Shown here: in pieces, positions 10,171 to 21,500 of the stretch
Layout: each line of letters starts with the position of its first letter
How positions within the stretch are numbered: the stretch's first letter is position 1
Assembly (NCBI GenBank): GCA_900543445.1
Contig: UQRC01000002.1
Coordinates: forward strand, 62,001 to 126,000
DNA: 64,000 nt
Origin: an uncultured Lachnobacterium sp.
GTDB taxonomy: Bacteria > Bacillota > Clostridia > Lachnospirales > Lachnospiraceae
Reading direction: 5' to 3'
The notes under the pieces: model-generated
Databases searched by the model: none
Told to the model about the DNA's origin: nothing
The model's input: the letters and a program-made list of their open reading frames with translations, nothing else
Made by a program: the position numbers and the translations under genes

Positions 10171-10200
10171 TAATTTTGTCTCTTCATCACATTCTTCCAA

Positions 10201-10235
10201 AGAAAAAAGCAATCCTCATTTTCACGAGAATTGCC
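10201..10235 (-). terminator. Intrinsic terminator of the chemoreceptor gene
   Basis: Minus strand: stem GCAATTCTC / GAGGATTGC (9 bp with one U-G pair), 8-base loop, then six U, a C and further U. It begins about 26 bases after the chemoreceptor stop. Confidence 0.8.
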
Positions 10236-10260
10236 TTATTCCGGAATTTATATTTTTTAA

Positions 10261-11967
10261 TTAGGATAATTTAAATTTCTGAACCTCTTTCCCCAGATCT
10301 GTCGCAATCTGTTTGTTATCACGGGCCTGTTCTCCGATATCCGATACATTTTCCGTAATATCAACCGAGATCTCAGCCACCCGGTTTACGCCCTTGACGT
10401 TCTCTTCAACCGAAATATTAATACTCTCCATCATATTTCGAATTCCATTCATATTATTGCGGAGTTCCTCCGACTGATTTCTGAACATCTTCATAATATC
10501 ATCCAGCTTTGCAGCCTCTGTATTATATTCCTGACTGGTTTGTACCAGTTCGCTATACCCTTGCATCGCGACCTCATCGACGAACTGAAGCATCTTAGAC
10601 GCTTCCTCCGCCAACTCGTTTACCGCATTCAATACGCCTGAGCTGACAAGCTGTATTTGTTCCGCAGCTAATGCAGAATCCGCAGCCAATTTACCAATTT
10701 CCGTAGCAACAACCGAAAATCCTCTTCCCGCCTCTCCGGCTCTTGCGGCTTCAATGCTCGCATTCAGGGATAACAGATTTGTCTGATTTGTAATATTAAT
10801 AATATCCGTCGTAAGGTTCTTGATTTTTTCTACCTCTTTTGATTCCTGAATTTTAGCGTAAACATTTTCAGAAAGAACCTTCGCCTGATTTCTTGCATTC
10901 TGTTGATCCTTTACTGCCTTATTTTTAAGCTGCTCTGCACTCTGGCAGATATCTTCCGACAACGAGCCTCCATCCTCAGCGTAATCACTGATCTGGCCAA
11001 TAAATTCATCTACTTTGTCAACCGATTTTTTAATCTGACTCATAGAGCCTGCAGTATCTTCCATCGCTGCATTCATTTCTTCCATCGTCGCAGATACTTC
11101 CAGCACGCTCTCCTGTGCTTCTTTCAGATGGTTCACTACATTTTCCGATGATTGATTTAAATTACTTGAGTTATCGGAAATATTCAGCATGATATCACGT
11201 ATGTATGCGAGCAGTGCATTTACATGCTCCGCGATCGTTTCAACCTCATCCCTTGTATTTACTTCAATGATTCGTGTCAGATCACCGTGACTGTTTACAA
11301 TATCACAAATGCACTCATCTACATTCGAAAGATTCTTCGTAATTCTGCTAATAATAATCTGAAACAGAAAGAAAGATAAAAATACGCAGATGATACCGTT
11401 TATAATTACAGATTTCATCGTCTGATTTACCGCGCTTACCACACTGTCCGCTTTATAATCACATCCAAGAACACCAACCTGTTCTCCCAGGCGATTGCAG
11501 ATCGGAACATACACCGTGATGATTGCGGTACCGTTTTTCTTCATAATCTCCTTGTTGTATAAAACATGTCCGTTAAAGGCATCCTTCAGTTCCTTCAGAC
11601 TCTTACCATATTGCGTGTTCATTGCAACCGGATATTCCTCGCTCATATCAAGCATATAAAAGACTTCTTTATCCTGCAGATATAAGATGTACATATCCTG
11701 AACAGGTGCTCCTTCGATAACCGGAGCAATCGCATTTTTCACTGCATTATACGGTGCGGATCCCTCACCATTTTCCGGTATTTTTTCTACGAGATTTCCA
11801 TCAATCTGCGTTATTGCACGGTTGGCAATATACTCTGCAACCTGTCCTCCAGTCGAAATCATGTCTTTCTCCATCTGATACTTAAATATAAGTCCCATGC
11901 ATGCACAGACACAAATAAGTATCAAGGTTGTTGGAATAATGATTTTTCTTTTAATTCCTCTCTTCAT
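10261..11967 (-). CDS. Methyl-accepting chemotaxis protein
   Basis: 568 residues from the ATG at 11967, which has GGAGGAG eight bases upstream; an earlier in-frame ATG at 12000 would put that site inside the gene. An N-terminal membrane segment at about 5-25 and a second near 190-210 enclose a roughly 160-residue extracytoplasmic sensor of Cache/PAS-like size. A HAMP-like stretch follows, then a long coiled coil with the receptor hairpin tip [20 protein letters not shown], the CheA/CheW contact. Signals should pass to flagellar motors, so the organism is probably motile. Its place between the two sugar operons suggests that it senses a related nutrient, but no ligand can be read from sequence. 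It is transcribed from a region divergent to the GH30 gene. Confidence 0.93.
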   Translation of the reverse strand: MKRGIKRKIIIPTTLILICVCACMGLIFKYQMEKDMISTGGQVAEYIANRAITQIDGNLVEKIPENGEGSAPYNAVKNAIAPVIEGAPVQDMYILYLQDKEVFYMLDMSEEYPVAMNTQYGKSLKELKDAFNGHVLYNKEIMKKNGTAIITVYVPICNRLGEQVGVLGCDYKADSVVSAVNQTMKSVIINGIICVFLSFFLFQIIISRITKNLSNVDECICDIVNSHGDLTRIIEVNTRDEVETIAEHVNALLAYIRDIMLNISDNSSNLNQSSENVVNHLKEAQESVLEVSATMEEMNAAMEDTAGSMSQIKKSVDKVDEFIGQISDYAEDGGSLSEDICQSAEQLKNKAVKDQQNARNQAKVLSENVYAKIQESKEVEKIKNLTTDIINITNQTNLLSLNASIEAARAGEAGRGFSVVATEIGKLAADSALAAEQIQLVSSGVLNAVNELAEEASKMLQFVDEVAMQGYSELVQTSQEYNTEAAKLDDIMKMFRNQSEELRNNMNGIRNMMESINISVEENVKGVNRVAEISVDITENVSDIGEQARDNKQIATDLGKEVQKFKLS

Positions 11968-12171
11968 AGGCAACTCTCCTCCATCATTTTCATTGGTCAT
12001 AAAAAAGATAACTTTAGGTTACTTGGTTTTCTCACCGTCCGATAGCATAATTCAGTCAAACCGCTTTCACAAATCCGCACTCTTTCCCTCAGATGCTGGT
12101 GTTCCATACCTTTCTCATTTATAATAAAAAAGGGAAATATCCTTAATACAACAAAGCAAAGGAGCAGAGGT

Positions 12172-13509
12172 ATGAACACTGCAATCTGTTATACAACAAC
12201 CTATGAGAACAATGTGCGGAGCACCGTAACAACGGAATATTCCTTTATCGATGATAATGGTGAAGAAAATGAAGTCATCAATCTGTACCCACAAGTAAAA
12301 AAACAACACTTTGAAGGATTTGGTGGCGCTATTACGGATTCGGCAGGTTACGTATATTCCCTGCTTGATGAAACGCAAAAGAAACAACTTGTACAAACAT
12401 ATTTTGGCAAGGATGCGATGAAATATAATCAGGTCCGCATTCCTATTGACAGCTGTGATTTTTCGTTGGAGCACTACGAAGCCGACTCTGATGAGAGTGA
12501 TGCTGATTTCATGCATTTCTCCTTCAAGCGTGTAGAAAAATATATTCTGCCGCTTTTGGACGCAGCCGAAGATGCTTATGGGGATCGATTAAATATTATG
12601 CTTTCGCCATGGAGTCCGCCTGTTTATATGAAAACGAACGGAGAGCGGAATCATGGCGGCAAGCTAAAGCCGCAGTATCGAAAACGCTGGGCGGAATATA
12701 TCTGTCGCTATATTAAAGAATATCAGAAACGAGGATACCGGATTACGGCACTCACACTGCAAAACGAACCAAAAGCAGTTCAGCCATGGGATTCCTGCGT
12801 GTACACTGCCCAGGAAGAAAAAGAGTTTTTAAAAGATTTTATGTGGCCATCCTTGAAAGCGCACGGACTTAATGATATTGCCATCTATATATGGGATCAT
12901 AATAAGGAACGGGCTTTTGAATGGGCTGAGACCATTATTGACAAAGAGACTTCTCCTATGATCGCAGGTCTTGCATTCCATTGGTATAGCGGCGATCATT
13001 TTGATGCACTCCGACTGATTCAGGAACAATATCCGGACAAAAAGCTGTTACTGTCGGAGGCCTGCATTGAATATGGCAAATTTGCAGCCGACGACTACTT
13101 GAAAAATGCGCAGAAATATGCGCATGATATGATTGGGAATTTAAATAATGGTATGTGCAGTTTTTTCGACTGGAATCTTCTTCTGGATGAACAGGGTGGA
13201 CCAAACCACGTTGGAAACTACTGTGATGCACCATTTTTATTTGACACCCAAAACAAGCATCTGTCGGAGGGTAATATTGCCGGTTATCTATGGCATTTTT
13301 CGCATTTTATCGAGCCGCAGGCAATCCGGATCGGCACAACCTGTTATACAGATGCGCTTGAAGTTACCGCGTTTGAACGTGCCGGACAGATTATTTTTAT
13401 TCTTTTAAACCGCACCGGGGAGAGGCATCCGGCAGTGATCCGCATGCACAACACCAGCATCCGTCTGAACATCCCTGCGAATGCAATTACCACCGGTGTA
13501 ATCGAGTAA
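12172..13509 (+). CDS. GH30 family glycosidase
   Basis: 445 residues, cytoplasmic (no signal peptide). The GH30 hallmarks are FEGFGGAITDSAG near residue 46, LQNEPKAVQPWDSC with the acid/base Glu, LAFHWYSG, and LLSEACIEYG with the nucleophile Glu near residue 295. A small C-terminal beta domain ends the protein. GH30 includes glucosylceramidases, beta-1,6-glucanases, beta-xylosidases and beta-fucosidases; this one looks closest to the glucosylceramidase/beta-glucanase side. AAGGAG precedes the ATG. It is the first gene of a three-gene operon with a sensor kinase (35 bases on) and its regulator. A beta-glycosidase linked to an alpha-glucan locus would fit a mixed fungal cell-wall substrate, which is inference. 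Confidence 0.9.
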   Translation: MNTAICYTTTYENNVRSTVTTEYSFIDDNGEENEVINLYPQVKKQHFEGFGGAITDSAGYVYSLLDETQKKQLVQTYFGKDAMKYNQVRIPIDSCDFSLEHYEADSDESDADFMHFSFKRVEKYILPLLDAAEDAYGDRLNIMLSPWSPPVYMKTNGERNHGGKLKPQYRKRWAEYICRYIKEYQKRGYRITALTLQNEPKAVQPWDSCVYTAQEEKEFLKDFMWPSLKAHGLNDIAIYIWDHNKERAFEWAETIIDKETSPMIAGLAFHWYSGDHFDALRLIQEQYPDKKLLLSEACIEYGKFAADDYLKNAQKYAHDMIGNLNNGMCSFFDWNLLLDEQGGPNHVGNYCDAPFLFDTQNKHLSEGNIAGYLWHFSHFIEPQAIRIGTTCYTDALEVTAFERAGQIIFILLNRTGERHPAVIRMHNTSIRLNIPANAITTGVIE

Positions 13510-13544
13510 ACATAAGTTACCTGAATGGAGGAGGAGTCTGATAT

Positions 13545-15227
13545 ATGCGCAAGACGAAAAGAGAAAAAAATACCTACTCTTTAGTATCCAATATTAAATT
13601 ATTTATTCCGTTGTTGATTTTTGTCATCAGCATCAATCTTGTGATCAGTATATTCTCTTTGATCAATATCCAACACCAGAATCACGAATATATTGAGAAC
13701 TCCGTCTCCCTCTTTCAGGATGAAACCTCCTCCCATATTAATGCGATCCAGCATTTTATGGAATGGACGATTATTCAGGAACTTTTGGTAAATTCTCTGG
13801 AAACGGAAACGAACGATTACGAACAGTATCTTACTCTTGATGCGCTTCAGATCCGTATTGCAAATCATCAGTATACCACAGGAAACGAATTTAATTATTT
13901 TCTGTATCTGCAGCCACAGGGGAAATTCTATAATGTTTCTAATATGACGTTTCCTTATGATGATTATACCCAGATCAAGAAGATCATCCTGCAATACGCC
14001 AACGCAGACAGCCGGGAGCCATTTGCATGGAAATACGCAACCATCAACAATTCTGTCTATATGCATTATATGATTACATACAAAGACCGTACACTGGCAG
14101 CTTTTGTAAACGTTACGGAACTGTTTCAGCCTCTGCTTGATATGAATTTTGTAAAACAGGGAAATATCATCATTACCGATTGCGACAAGAATATTGTGTA
14201 TTCCTCAAAAGGAATCGATCATATTCCGGATTCTCTGTTTTGGCATACCTTGCATACCTATATCAGTGACAAAAAAAGTACACCTTACAATATTTATCTG
14301 TATACGAATGATCTGCGCAATTATGGAAATCTTTTTGTATTTCAGCTTTTTGTTATCATAACGTCAACGATTGCCTGTCTTATTCTGGCAATCTCCGTCT
14401 TAAAGCTATACACAAAAGTAATGCAGCCGATTCAGGAATTTACCGAGAATCTTTCCCATTTAAACGAAGATTCCGCCCCGCTTGATTTTCAAAGCAGCCG
14501 TGTAAAAGAACTGGAACAGACCAATATACAGTTCAAAAACTTAATCCGGCAAATACGTAATCTCAAAATAACTATTTACGAGAATGAATTGGAGAAAAAG
14601 CATTCCCAGATTACATTTTTGCAGCACCAGATCAAACCACACTTTTATCTGAACTGCCTGACAACGATTAACAGTCTGGCACAATTGGAGGATTATAAGA
14701 AAATAGAGATGATGGTTAATTTTACCTCCCGTTATCTCCGTTATCTTTTCCAGACCGATAAGGAACTTCTTTGCATTGAATATGAACTCGCCCATATTCA
14801 AGCCTATCTGGATATACAGCAGTTACGATTGGGCGATTTTTTCAGCTACACCTGTTCCATTGAAGAGGTCGATAAGAACGCTTTAATTCCGCCATTATTG
14901 TTGATCACCTTCATTGAAAATACCATCAAGCATGCCTATGCCGGAAATCAAATATTGCAGATTTCTCTTACTGTTAAGCAGAAATACATAGAAGAAAGCC
15001 AATATTTACAAATTGATATTACCGACTCCGGACAAGGCTTCTCCGAAGAGATTCTTGAGAAAATAATGCATAAAGAGAATCCAGGCACAGATGAACGTGT
15101 CCATGTCGGTATATTAAACAGTATGCAACGCCTGCAGCTTTTGTATGGCAACAACCATAAGATCCGCTTTTTTAACGGAGAAAGCGGCGGTGCCCATATT
15201 CAGTTGCTCATTCCTTATCAGATTTAA
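13545..15227 (+). CDS. YesM-type sensor histidine kinase
   Basis: 560 residues. A membrane segment at about 20-42 and another at about 262-285 enclose a 220-residue extracytoplasmic sensor. A HAMP-like linker follows, then a His_kinase domain of the LytS/YesM class with FLQHQIKPHFYLNCL (phospho-accepting His in KPHF), and a HATPase domain with ITFIENTIKHAYAG (N box) and DSGQGFSEE (G box). It should sense an extracellular sugar signal, perhaps via a binding protein, and phosphorylate the regulator encoded 15 bases downstream. GGAGGAG lies eight bases before the ATG. It is co-transcribed with GH30. Confidence 0.93.
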   Translation: MRKTKREKNTYSLVSNIKLFIPLLIFVISINLVISIFSLINIQHQNHEYIENSVSLFQDETSSHINAIQHFMEWTIIQELLVNSLETETNDYEQYLTLDALQIRIANHQYTTGNEFNYFLYLQPQGKFYNVSNMTFPYDDYTQIKKIILQYANADSREPFAWKYATINNSVYMHYMITYKDRTLAAFVNVTELFQPLLDMNFVKQGNIIITDCDKNIVYSSKGIDHIPDSLFWHTLHTYISDKKSTPYNIYLYTNDLRNYGNLFVFQLFVIITSTIACLILAISVLKLYTKVMQPIQEFTENLSHLNEDSAPLDFQSSRVKELEQTNIQFKNLIRQIRNLKITIYENELEKKHSQITFLQHQIKPHFYLNCLTTINSLAQLEDYKKIEMMVNFTSRYLRYLFQTDKELLCIEYELAHIQAYLDIQQLRLGDFFSYTCSIEEVDKNALIPPLLLITFIENTIKHAYAGNQILQISLTVKQKYIEESQYLQIDITDSGQGFSEEILEKIMHKENPGTDERVHVGILNSMQRLQLLYGNNHKIRFFNGESGGAHIQLLIPYQI

Positions 15228-15242
15228 ACGGAGGATAAATAT

Positions 15243-16817
15243 ATGAATGTATTACTTGTAGATGATGATCGTTTTGTGATTGCCGCACTTATGAAGGGTA
15301 TTCACTGGAAGGAACTTGGATTTGATCAGGTTTTTACTGCATATAATATCACCGAAGCCCGCACCATTATCGAGCAAAATACCATTGATCTCCTTTTAAG
15401 TGACATTGATATGCCAAATGGAAGCGGTCTCGACCTGCTTTCATGGATCCGCGAAAATAAAAATGAAATGCAGGCTATATTTCTGACAAATTATGCAGAC
15501 TTTTACTATGCGCAGAAAGCGATCAGTCTCAAAAGCTTTCACTACTTTCTGAAACCGATCGATTTGGATAAATTGACTGCGATCATCCGGGAATTCACCG
15601 CACAATTTGAGCAGCAGAACAATCTGCAGGTGAAAAACTGTGAATCCTTCTGGCACTCCTTTTTGCATGACGAGATGCCAGGTTCTTCCGAGCTATTAGA
15701 ATCGTATTTTACGCAATATAACCTGCCATATGAAAAAACGGATCTGTTTTTACCGGTTATGTTCGACTTATTTCCTTACACATTATCATCCGGTAATGAA
15801 TTACGCAGTTGCTTTACCGCCCCGAGTGAGCAAAATGCTTATATGAAATCAACATTTGAAGCCGTCTTTATTGATCAGATTTCAATTGGCGATGTTTTCA
15901 TAGAATACAATGAGAATTCTGCACGGTATCTAGCCATCTTTAAGCTCCATACCCCAGAAATCTCGCCGCTTTTTTCCATGAATTGCGAACGTTTCATTGA
16001 AACGGTTACTTCACAGATTCATTGTACATTAAATTGTTTTATCGGCATTCCATCACAACCGGATTCCTTCCGTCAGAATATGAAAAATCTGCGTATTATG
16101 ATTTCAAACAGTCTTGATTGTAACGGAAAAGTATTGTTACAGTCCTACTACCAGCCAACCATTGATATCTATCCGCCTTGTGACGTCGATGCACTTGAAA
16201 TTTATTTGCAGACCGGTCAGTATGCTGCTTTTCTGAACAGCTGTCATCAATATCTGCACCGTCTTTCCTGCTGTGGAAATCTGCACTCCGTCTCGATCAA
16301 CAGTTTTTATATTGATGTTGTGCAGGTACTCTATTCATTTCTAAAGGATAGGGGAATTCTTGCGAATAAACTGTTTCACGATGAAACTTATCATTTTCTC
16401 TCAAGAAATGCTAAGAATTCTGTTTATGATATGCATTTGTATCTTCAGTATATTACTTATCTGACGGAAGATTATCTCTCAAAGACCTCTTCCGACCAGT
16501 CCATTGCAAAGTCTATGCAGGAATATGTTGACCGCCACTATGCCGAGGATATCAGTCGCAATACGCTTACCGATATCTTTTACCTTGACCCGGATTATGC
16601 ATCCAAACTGTTCAAAAAAGAAACCGGTCTCTCCTTCAAAAATTACATTATCAACAAACGAATCGATATTGCCAAGAATCTGTTGACTACCACCGATCTT
16701 CCGATCAATACGGTAGCTGATAATGTCGGATACGGAAACTACTCTTACTTTACCAGACTTTTCAAAAAAGTTACGGATATGACTCCGGCAGAATACCGAA
16801 ACATTCATCACCTTTAA
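15243..16817 (+). CDS. YesN-type AraC-family response regulator
   Basis: 524 residues. The N-terminal receiver domain begins MNVLLVDDDRFV with acidic pocket DDD; the phospho-acceptor Asp sits in LLSDIDMPNGSG near residue 55 and Lys in FLKPIDL. A long middle region without a clear domain follows. A C-terminal AraC double helix-turn-helix (about 420-524) has DPDYASKLFKKETGLSF and VADNVGYGNYSYFTRLFKK. It is partner of the kinase just upstream and probably activates the two alpha-glucan operons through paired GTNCTA sites. GGAGG precedes the start. It ends at a strong terminator shared with the convergent binding-protein gene. Confidence 0.93.
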   Translation: MNVLLVDDDRFVIAALMKGIHWKELGFDQVFTAYNITEARTIIEQNTIDLLLSDIDMPNGSGLDLLSWIRENKNEMQAIFLTNYADFYYAQKAISLKSFHYFLKPIDLDKLTAIIREFTAQFEQQNNLQVKNCESFWHSFLHDEMPGSSELLESYFTQYNLPYEKTDLFLPVMFDLFPYTLSSGNELRSCFTAPSEQNAYMKSTFEAVFIDQISIGDVFIEYNENSARYLAIFKLHTPEISPLFSMNCERFIETVTSQIHCTLNCFIGIPSQPDSFRQNMKNLRIMISNSLDCNGKVLLQSYYQPTIDIYPPCDVDALEIYLQTGQYAAFLNSCHQYLHRLSCCGNLHSVSINSFYIDVVQVLYSFLKDRGILANKLFHDETYHFLSRNAKNSVYDMHLYLQYITYLTEDYLSKTSSDQSIAKSMQEYVDRHYAEDISRNTLTDIFYLDPDYASKLFKKETGLSFKNYIINKRIDIAKNLLTTTDLPINTVADNVGYGNYSYFTRLFKKVTDMTPAEYRNIHHL

Positions 16818-16826
16818 TTGTTCATT

Positions 16827-16877
16827 CCCCTTACCGGACTCTGAAGTCAGACTTCTTACGTCCGGTAAGGGGTTTTT
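16827..16877 (+). terminator. Strong intrinsic terminator of the GH30-kinase-regulator operon
   Basis: A 13-bp perfect stem (CCCCTTACCGGAC / GTCCGGTAAGGGG) with a further small hairpin inside the loop, followed by TTTTT on the plus strand. It lies between convergent genes; in the minus direction it lacks a U run and would work only weakly. Confidence 0.92.
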
Positions 16878-16883
16878 CATCAT

Positions 16884-18479
16884 TTACTGATCCGATGCAA
16901 TCGCATCCTTGTATGTGGCATAAGCGTCCTTTTGGATCTGCAGGAAATCATCATATCCCATATCTTCTAATGTCTGAATATATTCATCCCACTCTTCGTC
17001 CACACCTCCCTGGGTCACCCAGAGAGCCCTCTTGGAATTGACATAATTGAGAATATCGGTATATACTGCACCGATGCTTTTCAATTGTTCTGCTGTATAA
17101 CTGACATTCGGATACGCTTCCGTTGCATATTGTCTGATATCCTTATCCAGCTTCAGCTTGGCAGCATCTCCGTTATCCCCCTCATAGGTCACCTTCTGTT
17201 CAAATCCTTCCGGCACATACTTCGGTCCAAAATCCCGTAACGAATGCTCCCAGGCAAATAAATCCGCAGATATATCTTTATGGCTTAAAACCGTGTAATG
17301 GTCTGTCTTTTCGTCTTTCTCGACGCCCACACCAAACGATCCATAGAACGTCTGCATCGTTCCATCTTCTGTGTAAAACTTGTCGATCCAGGACAAAAGC
17401 TTTCCCGGATCTTTGCAAAACGAGGTAACCACGAACTCATATCTGGAATAATTCCAATGCTGGGGATCCGACGAAATATACTTTCTTCCATCCGGACCAG
17501 TTAACGCAGGCATCGCCACATACTGATCTGCGTTTGCACCAAATACGGCATCTACCGTCCATCCAGGCGCACACCCGACGATCGGTGTTTCATTCATCAG
17601 CTTTGCATCCCGCATGGAATCATCCTGCGTAAAAATCTCCGGATCGATCAGACCTTCTTTAAAGCACTCATGCATGGCGGCAATTCCCGCTTTATACTGC
17701 TCCGTGGCAGGAATGAACACTGCCTCTCCATCCTTAACCGTCATTAGATAAGAACCTTCGCCTCCCGGCGTTGTACCAAATGGCAGGCAGAAATAAAGTA
17801 CCGAATCCGCAAAGCCTTCCCCATACGGAATTTCATCATTGGGATCTCCATTTCCGTTTGCATCTTTTTCCTTAAATGCCCTAAGCACATCCACAAATTC
17901 ATCATATGTAGTCGGCATATCAAGTCCGAGATTATCCAGCCACGTTTGATTGATAAGCATTTGATTGGCAACCGTTGGTCGACAAGGCTTCTTGGAAGGA
18001 AGTCCATATATATGGCCATCCGAGGATGTTGCCAAAGCTTTCATAACCGGATCGGTTTCTATGATCCGCTTAAAATTCGGCATATATTGGTCAATATAAT
18101 CATCCAAAGCAATAAAGGTATCCGTATCATTTAAAATGTCATACTCGTCCAGACAAATGGATCCCATAAACGCATCCGGCAAATCACTTCCCGCCAGCAG
18201 GACAGCCTTACGATTTCCCCAATCCTCGTGCAAAATCGTATCCCACTGAATCTTGATTCCAGTATCTTTTGCTGCTTCATCCGGAAATCCTTCATGATAA
18301 CTGTCGCCCCAATCACCCCAGCGGACGGTTGCTACCTCATATGTCCTCTCCTGCTCATTTTCCTGCGTATCCAAACGATCCAATTGACTTACACTTTCTG
18401 TCAGATGCAACGGACTGCAACCACTCAAAAGAACAGAAGATACTAACATAGATGTAAATATCATACTCGTTTTCTTCAT
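16884..18479 (-). CDS. Second LplA-like solute-binding lipoprotein, permease-less paralogue
   Basis: 531 residues from the ATG at 18479, preceded by GGAGAGG at seven bases; an upstream in-frame ATG at 18506 lacks a site. Signal peptide with lipobox LLSGC (Cys at about 21). It aligns with the binding protein at 6650-8245 along its whole length, including identical blocks such as KKPCRPTV and TTYDEFVDVLRAFKE and the calcium-like loop DANGNGDPNDE. It starts 45 bases after the stop of the GH87-like secreted enzyme and is probably co-transcribed with it. With no permease beside it, it either feeds the transporter at 8275-10083 with a second ligand, or presents ligand to the sensor kinase encoded convergently. 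Confidence 0.92.
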   Translation of the reverse strand: MKKTSMIFTSMLVSSVLLSGCSPLHLTESVSQLDRLDTQENEQERTYEVATVRWGDWGDSYHEGFPDEAAKDTGIKIQWDTILHEDWGNRKAVLLAGSDLPDAFMGSICLDEYDILNDTDTFIALDDYIDQYMPNFKRIIETDPVMKALATSSDGHIYGLPSKKPCRPTVANQMLINQTWLDNLGLDMPTTYDEFVDVLRAFKEKDANGNGDPNDEIPYGEGFADSVLYFCLPFGTTPGGEGSYLMTVKDGEAVFIPATEQYKAGIAAMHECFKEGLIDPEIFTQDDSMRDAKLMNETPIVGCAPGWTVDAVFGANADQYVAMPALTGPDGRKYISSDPQHWNYSRYEFVVTSFCKDPGKLLSWIDKFYTEDGTMQTFYGSFGVGVEKDEKTDHYTVLSHKDISADLFAWEHSLRDFGPKYVPEGFEQKVTYEGDNGDAAKLKLDKDIRQYATEAYPNVSYTAEQLKSIGAVYTDILNYVNSKRALWVTQGGVDEEWDEYIQTLEDMGYDDFLQIQKDAYATYKDAIASDQ

Positions 18480-18524
18480 AATAATTACCTCTCCTCCATT
18501 GCTCATATTCCCTCAAAGGGAATT

Positions 18525-21500
18525 TTATTTTACGGAAACCGTAATCGTTTTCTTTTTATTTCCGCTTGTAATTGTAATCTTAGCCTGCCCGGCCTTTTTG
18601 GCTGTCAGCTTACCATTTTTGTTTACCGTTACAACCTTTTTGTTTGAAGATGTATACTTTACTTTTTCCGGTGAACTGATCGGAGTTAAAGTTGTCTTTA
18701 AGACAAATTTACTTCCCGTCTTCAGCTTTAGCTTATTTTTAGAAACATTTGTAACCTCAATTGCCTTTGTCTTAACCTTATCTTTCTGAACCCGGAGCGT
18801 AATTGTTGCCTCCGCCCCTTTTGCAGTCTTTACCGTAATAATCACTGTACCGCTTTTCTTTGCAGTTATTTTTCCATCTTTGCTTACTGTCGCAATCTTC
18901 TTATCACTGGAAGACCACGAAATAATCTTATCGCCTTTGCTAACAACCGCCTCAAATGCCTTTGTCGACTTTCCGACCTGAAGAACGCCTTCCGATGCGT
19001 TCAAGATAACCTTATACTCCGGAACGGTTGATGGTGTATCCTGCTTATCATCGGTCGGAAGGGTTGATGGCGTATCCTGTTTATTGTCAGCCGGAAGATT
19101 CACAGTATTATCCGAACCGGCAGAGGAACCACTATTCGATCCTTTCTCAGAAACAGTAAAGGTTACATTTGTTTGATTATTCGCCGTATTTGCTTCTTTA
19201 TAACGACCATTATCATTTACCCATGCACATACCTCGTGTTCACCTGCAGTCGCAATCCAATCGACACCCCCATCTGGACCATTATTGGCTGTCAGGCTTA
19301 CTTCTTCTCCCGGCTGGATTGCCTGAGTGTATGTATCTGACCATGCTACCTGTTTCTCATCAACCAGGAAATTAACTCCCGTTATCTTGCCTTCCGGCGT
19401 TGCATCATCACCAATATTTTTTATAGTAACCGAAAAAACAACTTTGTCACCGTCTTTTGGACTTACCGGAGACCACTTCACATCCTTCACAATGACATCC
19501 GGCATCTTAAACGCTGCGTTGTCATCGTAGTCACCCCTGTCAAGCGTTCCTACGGACTTTGCGTCATATAAGTTTTGATTCGTACCCAGAGGAACCGTAT
19601 AACCATCATTACCTTCCTCTTTCTGGTCATTGATAACAAGCTTTCCACCATCGGAAGCACTCACATTCAGTCTTGCGTTCAAAATATTTTTCAAAGTAAG
19701 ACCTTCGATTGCCACATCCATTTTTGCACTTCCGCCACGATTAAAGATTGCCGCACCTCTGTGTGAAACCGCGTTTCCACCTGCGGTCGTGCGATCAAGA
19801 CCGGTACCGTAAATATGTAAATTCTTAAATTTGATGCCGGCTACATTATCGCCAATTCTTACTCCATCATGCTGTGAATCGTAAATATAGGTATTTTCAA
19901 AAACAATATTCTTAACATTTCCGATCACATCGACAGAAGAGAAGATATCATTCCAGATATCATAACTGCTTCCGCTGGTAATTATAATATTGTTTGCGAA
20001 ACGGATTTCATTCGTGTGGTTAAACTTGTATCCGCCAAAATTCGTATTCAGATGAATTCCGGATGCCATAAAGCAGTCACGGATATAATTGTTATAAATT
20101 TTGTGGTTGTCACCACCATAGATGGCGATTGCACCAGCTCTCCATGTAAATTCAATCGTGTTATAAGCAAACACATTGTTCAAAGCATCTTTGGCCTCTA
20201 AATAATCATTATTCCACACTGCTAATCCGTCATCGCCATTATTGCGGACGGAGCAATTATAAACCGTAGCGTTACATGTACCCTGACAGAAATTCACACC
20301 ATCGGCAAGATTGTTACGGATACGGGAAGCTGTAATTTTCAGATTGTCTGAATAAGCCATAGGCTCTCCATAATCTGCCATCCAGAATCCACATTCAAAA
20401 TGTTCTTCCCATATATCATGAATCCATGATCCGCCACCAAATGTGCCCATAAATGCCTTATAAGCAGCGTTTTCCTCATATCTGGATCGTAAGCTGGAAT
20501 TGATATACATGTCAGAAAACTCGATACTTCTTGTTGTATCCTGACCTTCAATACCGCCTCCGGCACGATTCGGGTTCGTAAACTTAATATTCGTATACCA
20601 GATTCCGGCACCGGAAATCTTCATATCATGTGCATTCAGTTTCCAGATTTCATCAATCTCATAAGTACCAGCCGGAATGTAAACGTCCTTGTTCTGATTC
20701 TGTGCAGCTTCAATACATGCCTGAATCGCTTCTAAATCATTTCTTGCACCATCTTTATAATTCGCAACGGATAATGCATTCTCCGGCTTCGCAATAGGAT
20801 CGCCTACTTTTTCTAACTCCAGGAAATCCACACCATACACGATATCGTCTGCATCCGTTTTCTGAATTCTGATTTTATCGCCAATATTTAATTTCTGATC
20901 CAGGAGAAAGTGTGCTTCATCAAACGCAAAACACTTGCTGTAATCCGTAATTCCCGCATCCTTAATCTCTTTGATCGAATCATACTCCGAGGAATGATTA
21001 TGTGCGCTGCCCTCTGCAGTAAGATACTGCCATGCATAATAAGAGGATAGCTCAACCGTCTTAACCTTTTGATCATTTACATATACGTCTAATGATCCAG
21101 TAATTCCGGTTCCTTCTTCATTATCCGGCAACGTAAAACGCATCGTAATACCATTGACATCGGTCTCACTGGCATTTACTGTCCATTCCGCATAAGCACC
21201 GGATACCGGAAGTTCGATATACGATTGATTGGATGCCTGACTTGCAATCTTATCTTTATGAAAATCTTCAGAGACAGCCATCGTTGCTCCGCCACCTAAT
21301 ATTGCCTTGTCAGAGTCGTATCTGACATAAGGCATCGTTGCACCGATGGAATCCATGTCAGAATTTTCTTCAGGAATCGTTACCCCAGCAGCCGGTGCAT
21401 TCGCATCCATCGGTTCCGGACCGACAAGTGAAGGGTCTGTATATGCAATATTTTCGCGTGTAAACTTAAAATATCCGGTATCACTTTCATATCCGTGGTA

